A DNA stretch of 11,408 nt. Origin: Ruminococcus sp. (GTDB taxonomy: Bacteria > Bacillota > Clostridia > Oscillospirales > Ruminococcaceae). The stretch is from the NCBI GenBank assembly GCA_017961625.1, contig JAGCWY010000018.1, positions 1-11,408 on the forward strand, read 5' to 3'. Within the stretch, counting starts at the first letter, position 1. Every line of letters begins with the position of its first letter. Position numbers and translations under genes: made by a program. The notes beneath the pieces are model-generated. The model made no database searches and was not told the DNA's origin. It worked only from the letters and a program-made list of their open reading frames with translations. Positions 5,053 to 11,202 of the stretch are shown in pieces.

Positions 5053-7128
5053 TTGACACAGGAGCAGGCGGAGGCCTGCTATCAGAAAGACGGCCAGAAG
5101 GCAAAGGCACAGGCTATAGTTGATGTCCTTGAAAGCATTGCTTACCAGAGCGATACGCAGGAAGTATTATCAGAAAATCTCTCTATTCTGAGGAGTGCTG
5201 CGAAACGTGCCGGTCAGAGAGAGTTGTTCGATAAGTGTCTTCAGGCAGCCAAGGACGGCGGTGTAGATGCGGATGATATGAACGGGCTTGAATGGCGTTT
5301 TCACTATACGCTGTATGACTTTACCGAGACCGAAGATCCTTACCGTGAAGTGTTCGACCAGCCTACAGCCTTCCTGAAGAAGAGGGCGCTGGAACGTATC
5401 AGTATAGAAGCTGCACGCTGCGGATGCAGAGGCTTCAAAGGCTTGTACAAAGCGTTTGAGAATGGTATGCGTAAGGGTAATGAGAGCTCACTGACACTGC
5501 TTAATCCCTCTGATTTTCCACAGCAGCCCATAGAGCTTGAATGCGGCGAATGGCACTGCGACAGTACGGGAGTATCAAAGGTCCTGAAGGAAAGGGAGGA
5601 GTTTGCCTGCCTTCATCCGATAATGCCGGTAGAACGTCTGGTGAACATCGACACCGGAGAAGAGAAACTGCGGATAGCATTCTGCAAGGGAAAATACTGG
5701 CGTGACTTCATAGCAAGCAAGAGAGAGCTGTTCGACAGTACGAAGATAATACAGTTCTCGGCGCTGGGCGTGTCGGTAACATCGAAGTCTGCAAAGCTTC
5801 TCTCTGAGTACCTCTGCGACGTTGAGACACTTAATCCTGATATCATTCCGGAAACTGAATCAGTGGGCAGGCTCGGCTATATCGGAGACGGCAGTCAGTT
5901 CTCACCTTACGTAGATGATCTTATCTTCGACGGAGAAGCGAATTACCGCAACATCTACGACGCTATCTCTCCAAGTGGAGATTATACCACATGGCTCACG
6001 GAAGCCCGGAAATGCCGTGAAGAATCGCTGACAGCTCAGATCATGCTTGCCGCATCGTTTGCAAGTCCACTGCTAAATAAGATCGGATGCCTTCCGTTCT
6101 TTGTACACCTTTGGGGTGTGGAATCCGGAACCGGCAAGACGGTCGCTCTGATGCTTGCAGCAAGCGTATGGGGCGATCCTGATATAGGTCAGTATATACA
6201 GACCTTCAACTCTACACAGGTCTCCTGTGAGCGTACAGCGGCCTTCCTGAACAATATTCCGTTGTGCATTGACGAGTTGCAGCTCAGCAAGGACAGCCAC
6301 GGCCACAGCAAGTTCGATGTTTACCAGCTGGCGCAGGGCGTTGGACGTGGACGAGGTAACAGAGCAGGCGGCATTGATAAGGTACCGACATGGAGCCTTT
6401 GCATACTTACTACAGGGGAATCACCGATAGTTCAGGCATCTGCCGGTGCAGGTGCAGTGAACAGAGTTATCGATATAGAGTGCAGAGCTTCAGAGAGTGT
6501 TATCAAGGACGGCTTCACAACATCATCGGTCATCAAGCAGAACTATGGCTTTGCCGGTAAGCACTTCGTTGAGGCAATTGCTGCCGAAGATACTGAGAAG
6601 ATAAGAGTGAGGTATCAGGAACTATTCAAGCAGCTCTCAGCAGGTGACTCTACAGAGAAGCAGGCAATGGCAGCGGCAATGCTGCTGATTGCTGATGAAC
6701 TGTCTGATAAGTACATATTCCATAGCGGTAAGGTGCTTACTGTTGAACAGATATCCGGATTCCTGAAAGAGAAATCCGAAGTTTCGGCCGGTCAGAGAGC
6801 TTATAATTTCTTGTGTGACTGGGTCGTTATCAACTCGAATCGTTTTCAGACTTCGGATAATAATGGTGAATTCTGGGGAAAAGTGGATGAGGCAAATAAT
6901 AAGGCTTACATTGTATCGACTGTGTTCAGGAAGGCTCTCACAGATAACGGATTTGATGAACGTGCAGTGACTTCCTGGCTCAGGTCTAATCATCTGATAG
7001 AGCCTGACAAGAACGGCAAGAACACAAAATATACTTCGTTTGAAGGCCATTACGCAAGATACGTTGTAATGCATCTTGCAGATATCAATGAGGCTGAAAT
7101 TAACTTTGATGAAGTAGATCTGCTATGA
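5053..7128 (+). CDS. DUF927 domain phage replicative ATPase/helicase
   Basis: A 691-residue protein from TTG 5053. The N-terminal third is mostly helical, with no recognised primase motif; the middle and end carry a DUF927-type AAA-like ATPase: HLWGVESGTGKT (Walker A, K362), NIPLCIDELQ (Walker B, D407 E408), a sensor-like CILTTGES (450-457) and NRVIDIE with R471 as candidate arginine finger. The GRGRGNRAGG segment between them is also typical of the family. DUF927 proteins occur in phages and plasmids as putative replicative helicases. No ATG lies near the start: TTG 5053 gives MTQEQAEACYQ, but the AAGGTGAT ribosome site at 5033-5040 sits better before ATT 5044, which would add three residues. 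An iteron-like region follows directly after its stop, supporting a role in initiation. Confidence 0.88.
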   Translation: MTQEQAEACYQKDGQKAKAQAIVDVLESIAYQSDTQEVLSENLSILRSAAKRAGQRELFDKCLQAAKDGGVDADDMNGLEWRFHYTLYDFTETEDPYREVFDQPTAFLKKRALERISIEAARCGCRGFKGLYKAFENGMRKGNESSLTLLNPSDFPQQPIELECGEWHCDSTGVSKVLKEREEFACLHPIMPVERLVNIDTGEEKLRIAFCKGKYWRDFIASKRELFDSTKIIQFSALGVSVTSKSAKLLSEYLCDVETLNPDIIPETESVGRLGYIGDGSQFSPYVDDLIFDGEANYRNIYDAISPSGDYTTWLTEARKCREESLTAQIMLAASFASPLLNKIGCLPFFVHLWGVESGTGKTVALMLAASVWGDPDIGQYIQTFNSTQVSCERTAAFLNNIPLCIDELQLSKDSHGHSKFDVYQLAQGVGRGRGNRAGGIDKVPTWSLCILTTGESPIVQASAGAGAVNRVIDIECRASESVIKDGFTTSSVIKQNYGFAGKHFVEAIAAEDTEKIRVRYQELFKQLSAGDSTEKQAMAAAMLLIADELSDKYIFHSGKVLTVEQISGFLKEKSEVSAGQRAYNFLCDWVVINSNRFQTSDNNGEFWGKVDEANNKAYIVSTVFRKALTDNGFDERAVTSWLRSNHLIEPDKNGKNTKYTSFEGHYARYVVMHLADINEAEINFDEVDLL

Positions 7129-7166
7129 GTTGCATCTTTTATTGCACACAAGGTGCAACTCTGAAA

Positions 7167-7200
7167 TCCCTCTATACAGAGGAAAAAACGACATTTTTTC
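7167..7200 (+). repeat. Small hairpin followed by A6/T6 inverted repeat
   Basis: CCTCT (7169-7173) pairs with AGAGG (7178-7182) around ATAC. Immediately after, GAAAAAA (7182-7188) and TTTTTTC (7194-7200) form a 7-bp inverted repeat around CGACA. The first hairpin is weak and its U-tract is 11 bases away, so it is at best a poor terminator for the DUF927 transcript; it may instead be part of the origin-like structure. Confidence 0.4.
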
Positions 7201-7230
7201 AAACGTTGCACCTTTCCACCGGATATACAC

Positions 7231-7288
7231 CAAAAAAATAAATAGTATATATATTTAATACTTTAGTGTACTAAATATATATTGTTTT
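7231..7288. repeat. AT-rich core with nested palindromes
   Basis: In 7231-7290 only 8 of 60 bases are G or C. ATATATATTTA (7247-7257) is the exact inverse of TAAATATATAT (7272-7282). Nested inside or overlapping are TTTAG-TGTA-CTAAA (7262-7275) and AGTAT...ATACT (7244-7262). It lies between the inverted iteron-like copies GTTGCACC (7205) and GGTGCAAC (7312). These features suit a DNA unwinding element. Confidence 0.7.
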
Positions 7289-7394
7289 CACGTATAGGAG
7301 TGTGCGAAATAGGTGCAACGGTGCAACAAACATTGATTAACGGCTATAAATAGACAAAATTCACATTGCACTATATGGTGCAATCAAGTGCAAT

Positions 7395-8777
7395 ATGTGC
7401 AATAAAGAAGGTGATACTATCAAACTAAGGCCATATCAGAGAGAACTGATAAACGATATCAAGCATTCGATGATTGCAGGACACAGGTCGATCGTATCTG
7501 TCCTCGGCTGCGGCGGAGGTAAATCAGTAATACAGGCGGAGATAGCACGTTCAGCTACAGGTAAGCATAACAGAGTGCTGTTCCTGGTACACCGGAAGGA
7601 ATTGTGTGAGCAGATAACCGATACCTTCACTTCACAGGACGTTGATATGGAGCTGTGCAGTGTCAGCATGGTACAGACAGTAAGCAGAAGGCTTGACAGT
7701 ATACCTGTTCCGAAGATCATCATGACTGACGAAGCACATCATTCGACAGCGAAAACATACAAGAAGATATATGAGGCATTCCCCGATGCTCTGAGGCTTG
7801 GCTTCACAGCTACACCATGCCGCTTGAATAAGGGCGGACTGGGTGAGGTATATGATGATCTGATAACATCGGTATCCACTAAGTGGCTGATAGATAATAA
7901 CTATCTATCGCCTTACAAATACTACAGCGTCAAGCTTGCTGATACTTCCGGGCTCCATATCAAAGCTGGTGACTATAAAGCCGACGAAGTAGCGGAGCTA
8001 ATGCAGAATAAGGAAATATACGGTGAGACGGTGAAGCAGTGGGAACGTCTGGCGAAGAACAAGAAAACTATTGCTTACTGTGCATCCGTTGAAGCTGCGG
8101 AGGAGACCGCAGAGCAGTTCCAGCAGGCAGGCTATAAAGCTGCATCCCTCAGTGGCAGCACTTCGAAGGAGCTGAGGTCGCAGATCATGCAGGACTTCCG
8201 TGACAGTAAGCTCACTATCCTTACGAACTGTGAGCTCTTCGGTGAAGGTCTGGACGTTCCGGATTGTGAATGCACCGTCCTGCTCCGTCCTACGCAGTCT
8301 CTGACGCTCTACATACAGCAGAGCATGAGGTCTATGAGATATATGCCAGGTAAAACAGCGATAATCATAGATCATGTAGGAAACTGCTATCAGCACGGTC
8401 TTCCTGATGATGACAGAGAGTGGACTCTTGAACCAAAGAAGAAGCAGGAGAACATGGTCAAGATCAGAGAGTGTCCGATGTGCTATGCTGTATATCCTCC
8501 GACGCAGCAGCGGTGTCCTTACTGTGGATATAAAGCAGTTAAGGAAATACAGCGCAAGGAAAAGGAAGTTGTCGAGATAGATCTTGTTGAAATGAAACGG
8601 CAGGATGATATAAGGAATACAAGACTATCGGATGCGATCCTTGAAACATGGTCGCAGGTGGTCGAGTTCCAGAAGCTGCACAAGTACAAGTTTGCATGGT
8701 GCATCAGGTATGCAGCTCTGCATGATATCCCGATTCCGCAGAAATACAACAACATGAGGAGGATAATAGGAGTATGA
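7395..8777 (+). CDS. DEAH-box superfamily 2 helicase with C-terminal zinc ribbon
   Basis: An SF2 helicase likely to unwind DNA during phage replication. Numbering from codon 7419: a Q-motif-like RPYQREL (4-10), Walker A GCGGGKS (30-36), Walker B TDEAHH (103-108), motif III GFTATP (128-133), motif V NCELFGEGLDVP (270-281), and motif VI QSMRSMR (301-307), where the usual glycine of QxxGRxxR is methionine but both arginines remain. A four-cysteine zinc ribbon follows (C352, C355, C366, C369). The only upstream ATG (7395) has no ribosome site and sits inside an iteron copy; a good site, AAGAAGGTGAT, lies inside that ORF just before ATC 7419, which would give MKLRPYQ, the expected start for this family. 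True start may therefore be 7419. Its stop overlaps the next start by 4 bases. Confidence 0.93.
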   Translation: MCNKEGDTIKLRPYQRELINDIKHSMIAGHRSIVSVLGCGGGKSVIQAEIARSATGKHNRVLFLVHRKELCEQITDTFTSQDVDMELCSVSMVQTVSRRLDSIPVPKIIMTDEAHHSTAKTYKKIYEAFPDALRLGFTATPCRLNKGGLGEVYDDLITSVSTKWLIDNNYLSPYKYYSVKLADTSGLHIKAGDYKADEVAELMQNKEIYGETVKQWERLAKNKKTIAYCASVEAAEETAEQFQQAGYKAASLSGSTSKELRSQIMQDFRDSKLTILTNCELFGEGLDVPDCECTVLLRPTQSLTLYIQQSMRSMRYMPGKTAIIIDHVGNCYQHGLPDDDREWTLEPKKKQENMVKIRECPMCYAVYPPTQQRCPYCGYKAVKEIQRKEKEVVEIDLVEMKRQDDIRNTRLSDAILETWSQVVEFQKLHKYKFAWCIRYAALHDIPIPQKYNNMRRIIGV

Positions 8778-9001
8778 CAGATAAACCTACACGCTGCATT
8801 GATCCTGTGATGAAGTTCTGTCAGGAATGCCGCTGGGGCTGGGTACATTATCCAGAATGGGTAGAAACTGCTGAGGACTTGGCAGACTGTACCTTTGAAT
8901 CAGGATGCACTCTCGGATATGATCAAGGCAGACCTGAAGACGAACCGACCGAGGAAGAACTGAAAGAATTTGAAAGGATGTGCCGGCATGACAGAGCATG
9001 A
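8774..9001 (+). CDS. Cysteine-rich small protein, putative zinc binder
   Basis: A 75-residue acidic protein with C16 and C19 (FCQEC), C39 and C45 (CTFESGC), plus C8 and C70. The four central cysteines, spaced CxxC-x19-C-x5-C, would suit a zinc site, and several Trp residues (21, 23, 29) lie in the loop. The C-terminal third is Glu-rich. ATG 8774 overlaps the helicase stop (ATGA); GAGGAGG (8757-8763) is 10 bases upstream. The end overlaps the VRR-NUC start by 14 bases. I do not recognise a named family; position between helicase and nuclease suggests a replication accessory or adaptor role, as inference. Confidence 0.75.
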   Translation: MTDKPTRCIDPVMKFCQECRWGWVHYPEWVETAEDLADCTFESGCTLGYDQGRPEDEPTEEELKEFERMCRHDRA

Positions 9002-9299
9002 TATCCAGAATTCTATCCGTCTGAAGCTCTCAGAGCTTGGGTATGCTGTATTCAGGATCAATTCAGGCAAAGTCAGAATGGCAGACGGGCGCTGGTTCGA
9101 TACAGGTGTGCCGAAAGGATTCTCTGATCTTATAGCCTGCAAGGGCGGAAAAATATATTTCCTCGAAGTAAAGAACGAGACCGGTACGGCAAGTCCGGAA
9201 CAGCTTAATTTCCTTGAAGTCATGCGTGATAAATACGGCTGTGCCGGTGGAATCGTAAGGAGTGTTGAGGATGCAGTCAGAATTGTTGAAAGAAATTGA
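8988..9299 (+). CDS. VRR-NUC domain nuclease (PD-(D/E)XK fold)
   Basis: A 103-residue stand-alone VRR-NUC nuclease. Visible active-site elements are an N-terminal acidic helix (E3), D47 in PKGFSDLI, and E60-V61-K62 in YFLEVKNETG, followed by Q72 in SPEQLNF; together these give the PD-(D/E)XK pattern. The family includes Holliday-junction and branch-cutting nucleases, and short phage copies are common next to SF2 helicases, as here. ATG 8988 follows AAAGGATG (8973-8980); a TTG six codons upstream is a less likely start. The gene overlaps its upstream neighbour by 14 bases and its downstream neighbour by 29. It probably processes branched or forked DNA together with the helicase; the exact substrate is inference. 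Confidence 0.92.
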   Translation: MTEHDIQNSIRLKLSELGYAVFRINSGKVRMADGRWFDTGVPKGFSDLIACKGGKIYFLEVKNETGTASPEQLNFLEVMRDKYGCAGGIVRSVEDAVRIVERN

Positions 9300-9570
9300 G
9301 CGTGATGCAGCTCATGGCAAGCCTGCTCCTAAAGATCTGGAACCGCCTGAGATAATGCTGTACTATATGCTCATGGGACTATATGCAAGTTATCAGTCAG
9401 GGAAGATCACTAAGGAGCAGGGGCATGGATACAAGGATCAGATAATGGCAACATACAAGAGACTATCGGCAGAATACAAGCAGTTCACAGAGGTCTGTAC
9501 TTTATATCAAAGCCGGATCCGTGAGGGTTATTCTGTCGGAGGGATAACAGTTATTCCAAAGGAGGCATAA
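9271..9570 (+). CDS. Small helical phage protein, unknown function
   Basis: A 99-residue protein starting at ATG 9271, 8 bases after AAGGAG (9257-9262). The first 29 bases overlap the end of the VRR-NUC gene in another frame. The central part PPEIMLYYMLMGLYASYQSGKITKEQGHGYKDQI is a pattern I associate with small Gram-positive phage proteins next to replication nucleases: a helix, a short GKITKEQ turn, and a second helix. No cysteines beyond one and no catalytic motif. It may be a structural or interaction partner of the nuclease. Function unknown. Confidence 0.8.
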   Translation: MQSELLKEIERDAAHGKPAPKDLEPPEIMLYYMLMGLYASYQSGKITKEQGHGYKDQIMATYKRLSAEYKQFTEVCTLYQSRIREGYSVGGITVIPKEA

Positions 9571-9572
9571 GA

Positions 9573-9761
9573 ATGGCAAGTATACTTGAAAAAGCAGCGG
9601 AAACAATACAGCGTTTAGGATCTGCTGCTCAGGACTGCAAGAGCTGTGCAAAATTGCCACTATGCAATGCATATCGGGTTGAGAATCGATTTGAAAACTG
9701 CGACTATAAGTGGCAGTATGCGGACGATATCAGGAGGAATGACAATGAGAACACTACGTGA
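9573..9761 (+). CDS. Cysteine-rich small protein, unknown function
   Basis: A 62-residue protein with a strong AAAGGAGG (9557-9564) before ATG 9573. A helical N-terminus is followed by C22-x2-C25-x5-C31-x11-C43, which could form a zinc site or disulfide knot; the inner part CKSCAKLPLC is compact. The C-terminus is Asp/Asn/Arg-rich. The end overlaps the next gene by 17 bases. It is the first of four Cys-rich microproteins in this cluster. I do not recognise it and assign no function. Confidence 0.75.
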   Translation: MASILEKAAETIQRLGSAAQDCKSCAKLPLCNAYRVENRFENCDYKWQYADDIRRNDNENTT

Positions 9762-9891
9762 AGTGATATGCTCCCAGTATCCTCACTGCCTGAGCTGTCC
9801 GATATCGGTTATAGTGACAGGCAAGGATTGCCGGGAGCTTACGAAAATTGAGATTACAAGAATAATTCAGGAGGTACGAAAAAATGAATAA
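9745..9891 (+). CDS. Cysteine-rich microprotein, related to the one at 10774
   Basis: A 48-residue protein. ATG 9745 is 7 bases after AGGAGG (9732-9737); ATG 9739 is too close to it. It begins MRTLREVICSQYPHC and has C9, C15, C18 and C29, ending in an EITRIIQEVR helix. The layout M(R/K)T(L/V)R(E/D)...Y..C..C...C...EIT recurs in the gene at 10774, suggesting an old duplication. It overlaps both neighbours (17 and 8 bases). Metal binding is plausible, not shown; function unknown. Confidence 0.7.
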   Translation: MRTLREVICSQYPHCLSCPISVIVTGKDCRELTKIEITRIIQEVRKNE

Positions 9892-10036
9892 ATATGATGT
9901 TGCTGGAATAATGAAAACGTATTCTGAAAAAGCCGTAAAAGCTGAGAGCACAGAACAGTTACGGCAGATAGTTAGGGATCTGAAAAAAGAGCTTGACCTG
10001 CGACAGATAGCTATGGAAGGAGAAAAAAGAAAATGA
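9884..10036 (+). CDS. Small helical protein, unknown function
   Basis: A 50-residue protein, ATG 9884, preceded by AGGAGGT (9869-9875) and overlapping the upstream gene by 8 bases (ATGAATAA). The sequence is almost wholly charged helix (KAVKAESTEQLRQIVRDL, then KKELDLRQ) and would suit a short coiled coil or a DNA/protein-binding helix pair. The stop overlaps the next start (ATGA). No recognised family. Confidence 0.7.
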   Translation: MNKYDVAGIMKTYSEKAVKAESTEQLRQIVRDLKKELDLRQIAMEGEKRK

Positions 10037-10158
10037 CTGATATATTATGTGAATGTGATTACTGCACACATATAACGCCGGACGGTAGATGCAGTTTAGA
10101 AAGCATTGATATCGACGGTGCAGCCGAGTGCATGAGCTACGAGGAAAAGGAGGAATAA
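10033..10158 (+). CDS. Cysteine-rich 41-residue microprotein, zinc-finger-like
   Basis: ATG 10033 overlaps the upstream stop by four bases, with AAGGAG (10017-10022) 10 bases before it. The 41-residue acidic product has C6-x-C8-x2-C11-x8-C20-x12-C33, beginning MTDILCECDYC. Four of these could bind zinc. Many phages have similar small CxxC proteins of unknown role. The SD of the next gene lies in its last codons. Confidence 0.7.
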   Translation: MTDILCECDYCTHITPDGRCSLESIDIDGAAECMSYEEKEE

Positions 10159-10159
10159 T

Positions 10160-10240
10160 ATGGACTTTTCAATGCTTAGAGCTATAGTTGTCGCAGTTGC
10201 GACTTACGTAATTGTTGCAATCAAGAGAATGGAGGAATAG
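10160..10240 (+). CDS. 26-residue single-span membrane microprotein
   Basis: ATG 10160 stands 6 bases after AAGGAGG (10147-10153). The predicted product MDFSMLRAIVVAVATYVIVA then a positive tail IKRMEE is one hydrophobic helix of about 17 residues with Lys/Arg at its end, so the C-terminus probably stays in the cytoplasm. Its last codons contain the ribosome site of the next gene, so translation could also serve coupling. Too short to identify; the good SD and fit in the operon support it. Confidence 0.6.
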   Translation: MDFSMLRAIVVAVATYVIVAIKRMEE

Positions 10241-10241
10241 T

Positions 10242-10601
10242 ATGAGTGATACAGATATGCTCTACATGGCATCGCTTGAGAAACGCAATGCAGAGCTCGA
10301 AGCTCGCATAGCTGAGCTTGAGGACAAGCACTGGAACGAGTGCAGGCAGATAGCACACTACAGCAACGAAGCTACACAGGGCATTAATCAGTGGATAAGC
10401 GTTGACGATAAACTTCCGGATGATGATATAACAGTTCTTGTATGGTATACCGCTGATAGCTTATTTGGCAGATTTGGTGATTATGGGGTGACTCACTATA
10501 GGAAATCATCTGGATGGAGCAAAGCATCTCTTATAGGAGACGATCAAGCTATATTTTATTGGATGCCCTTGCCAGAACAACCTAAGGAGGAGAGAGAATG
10601 A
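10242..10601 (+). CDS. DUF551 domain protein with N-terminal coiled coil
   Basis: A 119-residue protein. ATG 10242 lies 6 bases after GGAGG (10231-10235); a longer in-frame start at 10212 is inside the upstream microprotein. Residues 5-35 (LEKRNAELEARIAELEDKH) form a short coiled coil. The rest is the DUF551 pattern: QWISVDDKLPDDDITVLVWY at its start, a VTHYRK middle, and the closing YWMPLPEQPK. DUF551 is common in Gram-positive phages and enterobacterial prophages; its function is unknown. The stop overlaps the next gene (ATGA). Confidence 0.9.
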   Translation: MSDTDMLYMASLEKRNAELEARIAELEDKHWNECRQIAHYSNEATQGINQWISVDDKLPDDDITVLVWYTADSLFGRFGDYGVTHYRKSSGWSKASLIGDDQAIFYWMPLPEQPKEERE

Positions 10602-10771
10602 CACTTGATGAAGCTATAGAAAACCTTGAAAATCCGAATATCCATGCATTGACACTAAGCAACTCAGAGCTGACAAAATGGCTCAAAGAGCTGAAAGATG
10701 CAAGGAAACTTATAGAAAGTCAGGCACATTATATTGGGGCTTATATAGATGACGAATTCAGGAGGTGCTGA
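10598..10771 (+). CDS. 57-residue protein, unknown function
   Basis: ATG 10598, with AAGGAGG (10584-10590) 7 bases upstream, overlaps the DUF551 stop. The product is a small helical protein: an N-terminal amphipathic part (MTLDEAIENLENPNIHALT) and a helix from SNSELTKWLKELKDARKLIE, ending DDEFRRC. The last codons hold the AGGAGGTG ribosome site for the next gene. No motif or family is recognised. Confidence 0.7.
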   Translation: MTLDEAIENLENPNIHALTLSNSELTKWLKELKDARKLIESQAHYIGAYIDDEFRRC

Positions 10772-10773
10772 GG

Positions 10774-10923
10774 ATGAAAACAGTTAGAGACTGCATACTC
10801 ATAATGCTATATGACTGTGGTGAGAAATGCACACGGGATAAGCGCATCTGTATATCCCCTGGAACTGTATGCGAGAAAATGGCAGAGATAACGTTAGATA
10901 TGATATTGAGAGGTGAGTATTAA
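10774..10923 (+). CDS. Cysteine-rich microprotein, relative of the one at 9745
   Basis: A 49-residue protein, ATG 10774, with AGGAGGTG (10760-10767) before it. Cysteines at 7, 15, 19, 26 and 33; begins MKTVRDCILIMLYDC and ends in a CEKMAEITLDMIL helix. The order of the opening MKTVRD, Tyr-x-Cys, later cysteines and EIT matches the 9745 gene, so the two are probably paralogs that have diverged. The stop shares one base with the next start (TAATG). Function unknown. Confidence 0.7.
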   Translation: MKTVRDCILIMLYDCGEKCTRDKRICISPGTVCEKMAEITLDMILRGEY

Positions 10924-11027
10924 TGATCGGATTTCTTATTGGCGTAATATTTGGCGGCACAGTCGCTCTGATAGCAATGTCCCTGACGATGGTTCCGGAG
11001 GACGAAGACGATGAAGATGAAAGCTAA
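10923..11027 (+). CDS. DUF3789-like single-span membrane microprotein
   Basis: A 34-residue protein that starts MIGFLIGVIFGGTVALIAMS and ends in an acidic tail (PEDEDDEDES). The opening MIGF.IG.F.GG..A is the pattern of DUF3789, a family of tiny phage membrane proteins of unknown role. ATG 10923 overlaps the previous stop by one base; AGGTGA (10911-10916) is 6 bases upstream. The strongly acidic tail would face the cytoplasm or periphery. The ribosome site of the next gene is inside its end. Confidence 0.75.
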   Translation: MIGFLIGVIFGGTVALIAMSLTMVPEDEDDEDES

Positions 11028-11202
11028 ATGGCATCTGGATCCATTGGGAGCACGCTTCCGGATCCGGAATGGTATTACCGGCGGATACATACACATCACA
11101 CTATTCCGGATACTGGAATTTCCCACAAGGCAGTCAGCACTTGCATACATGAAACGGGCAGGGCTCAACAAAGAGATATACTACACGGAGGCTGTAAGAT
11201 GA
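11011..11202 (+). CDS. 63-residue basic protein, unknown function
   Basis: ATG 11011 follows GGAGG (10997-11001) by 9 bases and overlaps the previous gene by 17. The product is basic and looks like beta strands then a helix: MKMKAKWHLDPLGARFRIRN, then ITGGYIHITLFRILEF, then SALAYMKRAGLNKEI. This could be a small nucleic-acid-binding fold, but no named family is evident. The end overlaps the next start (ATGA at 11199-11202). Confidence 0.72.
   Translation: MKMKAKWHLDPLGARFRIRNGITGGYIHITLFRILEFPTRQSALAYMKRAGLNKEIYYTEAVR

Larger units (their letters stand above)
7129..7403. other. Candidate phage replication origin or operator array with iteron-like repeats
   Basis: This gap has no credible gene and holds ten copies of a TTGCA/TGCAA-cored octamer: 7129-7136 (GTTGCATC), 7141-7148, 7152-7159 (GGTGCAAC), 7205-7212 (GTTGCACC), 7312-7319 and 7320-7327 (two abutting GGTGCAAC), 7365-7372, 7377-7384, 7387-7394 and 7396-7403. 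They occur in both orientations and in two clusters flanking an AT-rich core. Such layouts are seen at iteron-controlled origins, where an initiator binds repeats next to an unwinding element. The position between two replication ATPase genes fits. A regulator's operator array is the main alternative. Confidence 0.6.

Noticed and set aside
6637..7074. 145-codon minus-strand open frame opposite the DUF927 gene
   Set aside because: It lies wholly inside a well-supported gene, its product has no recognisable domain, and its composition is what the antisense of this coding region would give.
7167..7200. Rho-independent terminator after the DUF927 gene
   Set aside because: The stem is only 5 bp and the T-run begins 11 bases after it, so it does not match a working terminator; kept only as a repeat.
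7302..7340. Twelve-codon GTG mini-ORF after TAGGAG in the iteron region
   Set aside because: Spacing to the ribosome-like sequence is too short and the codons are made up of the repeat units themselves.
7129..7403. CRISPR array
   Set aside because: Repeat units are only 8 bp, in both orientations and at irregular spacing, unlike CRISPR repeats and spacers.
7998..8396. 132-codon minus-strand open frame opposite the helicase
   Set aside because: The helicase motifs on the plus strand are unambiguous here, and the antisense product has no motif or plausible ribosome site.
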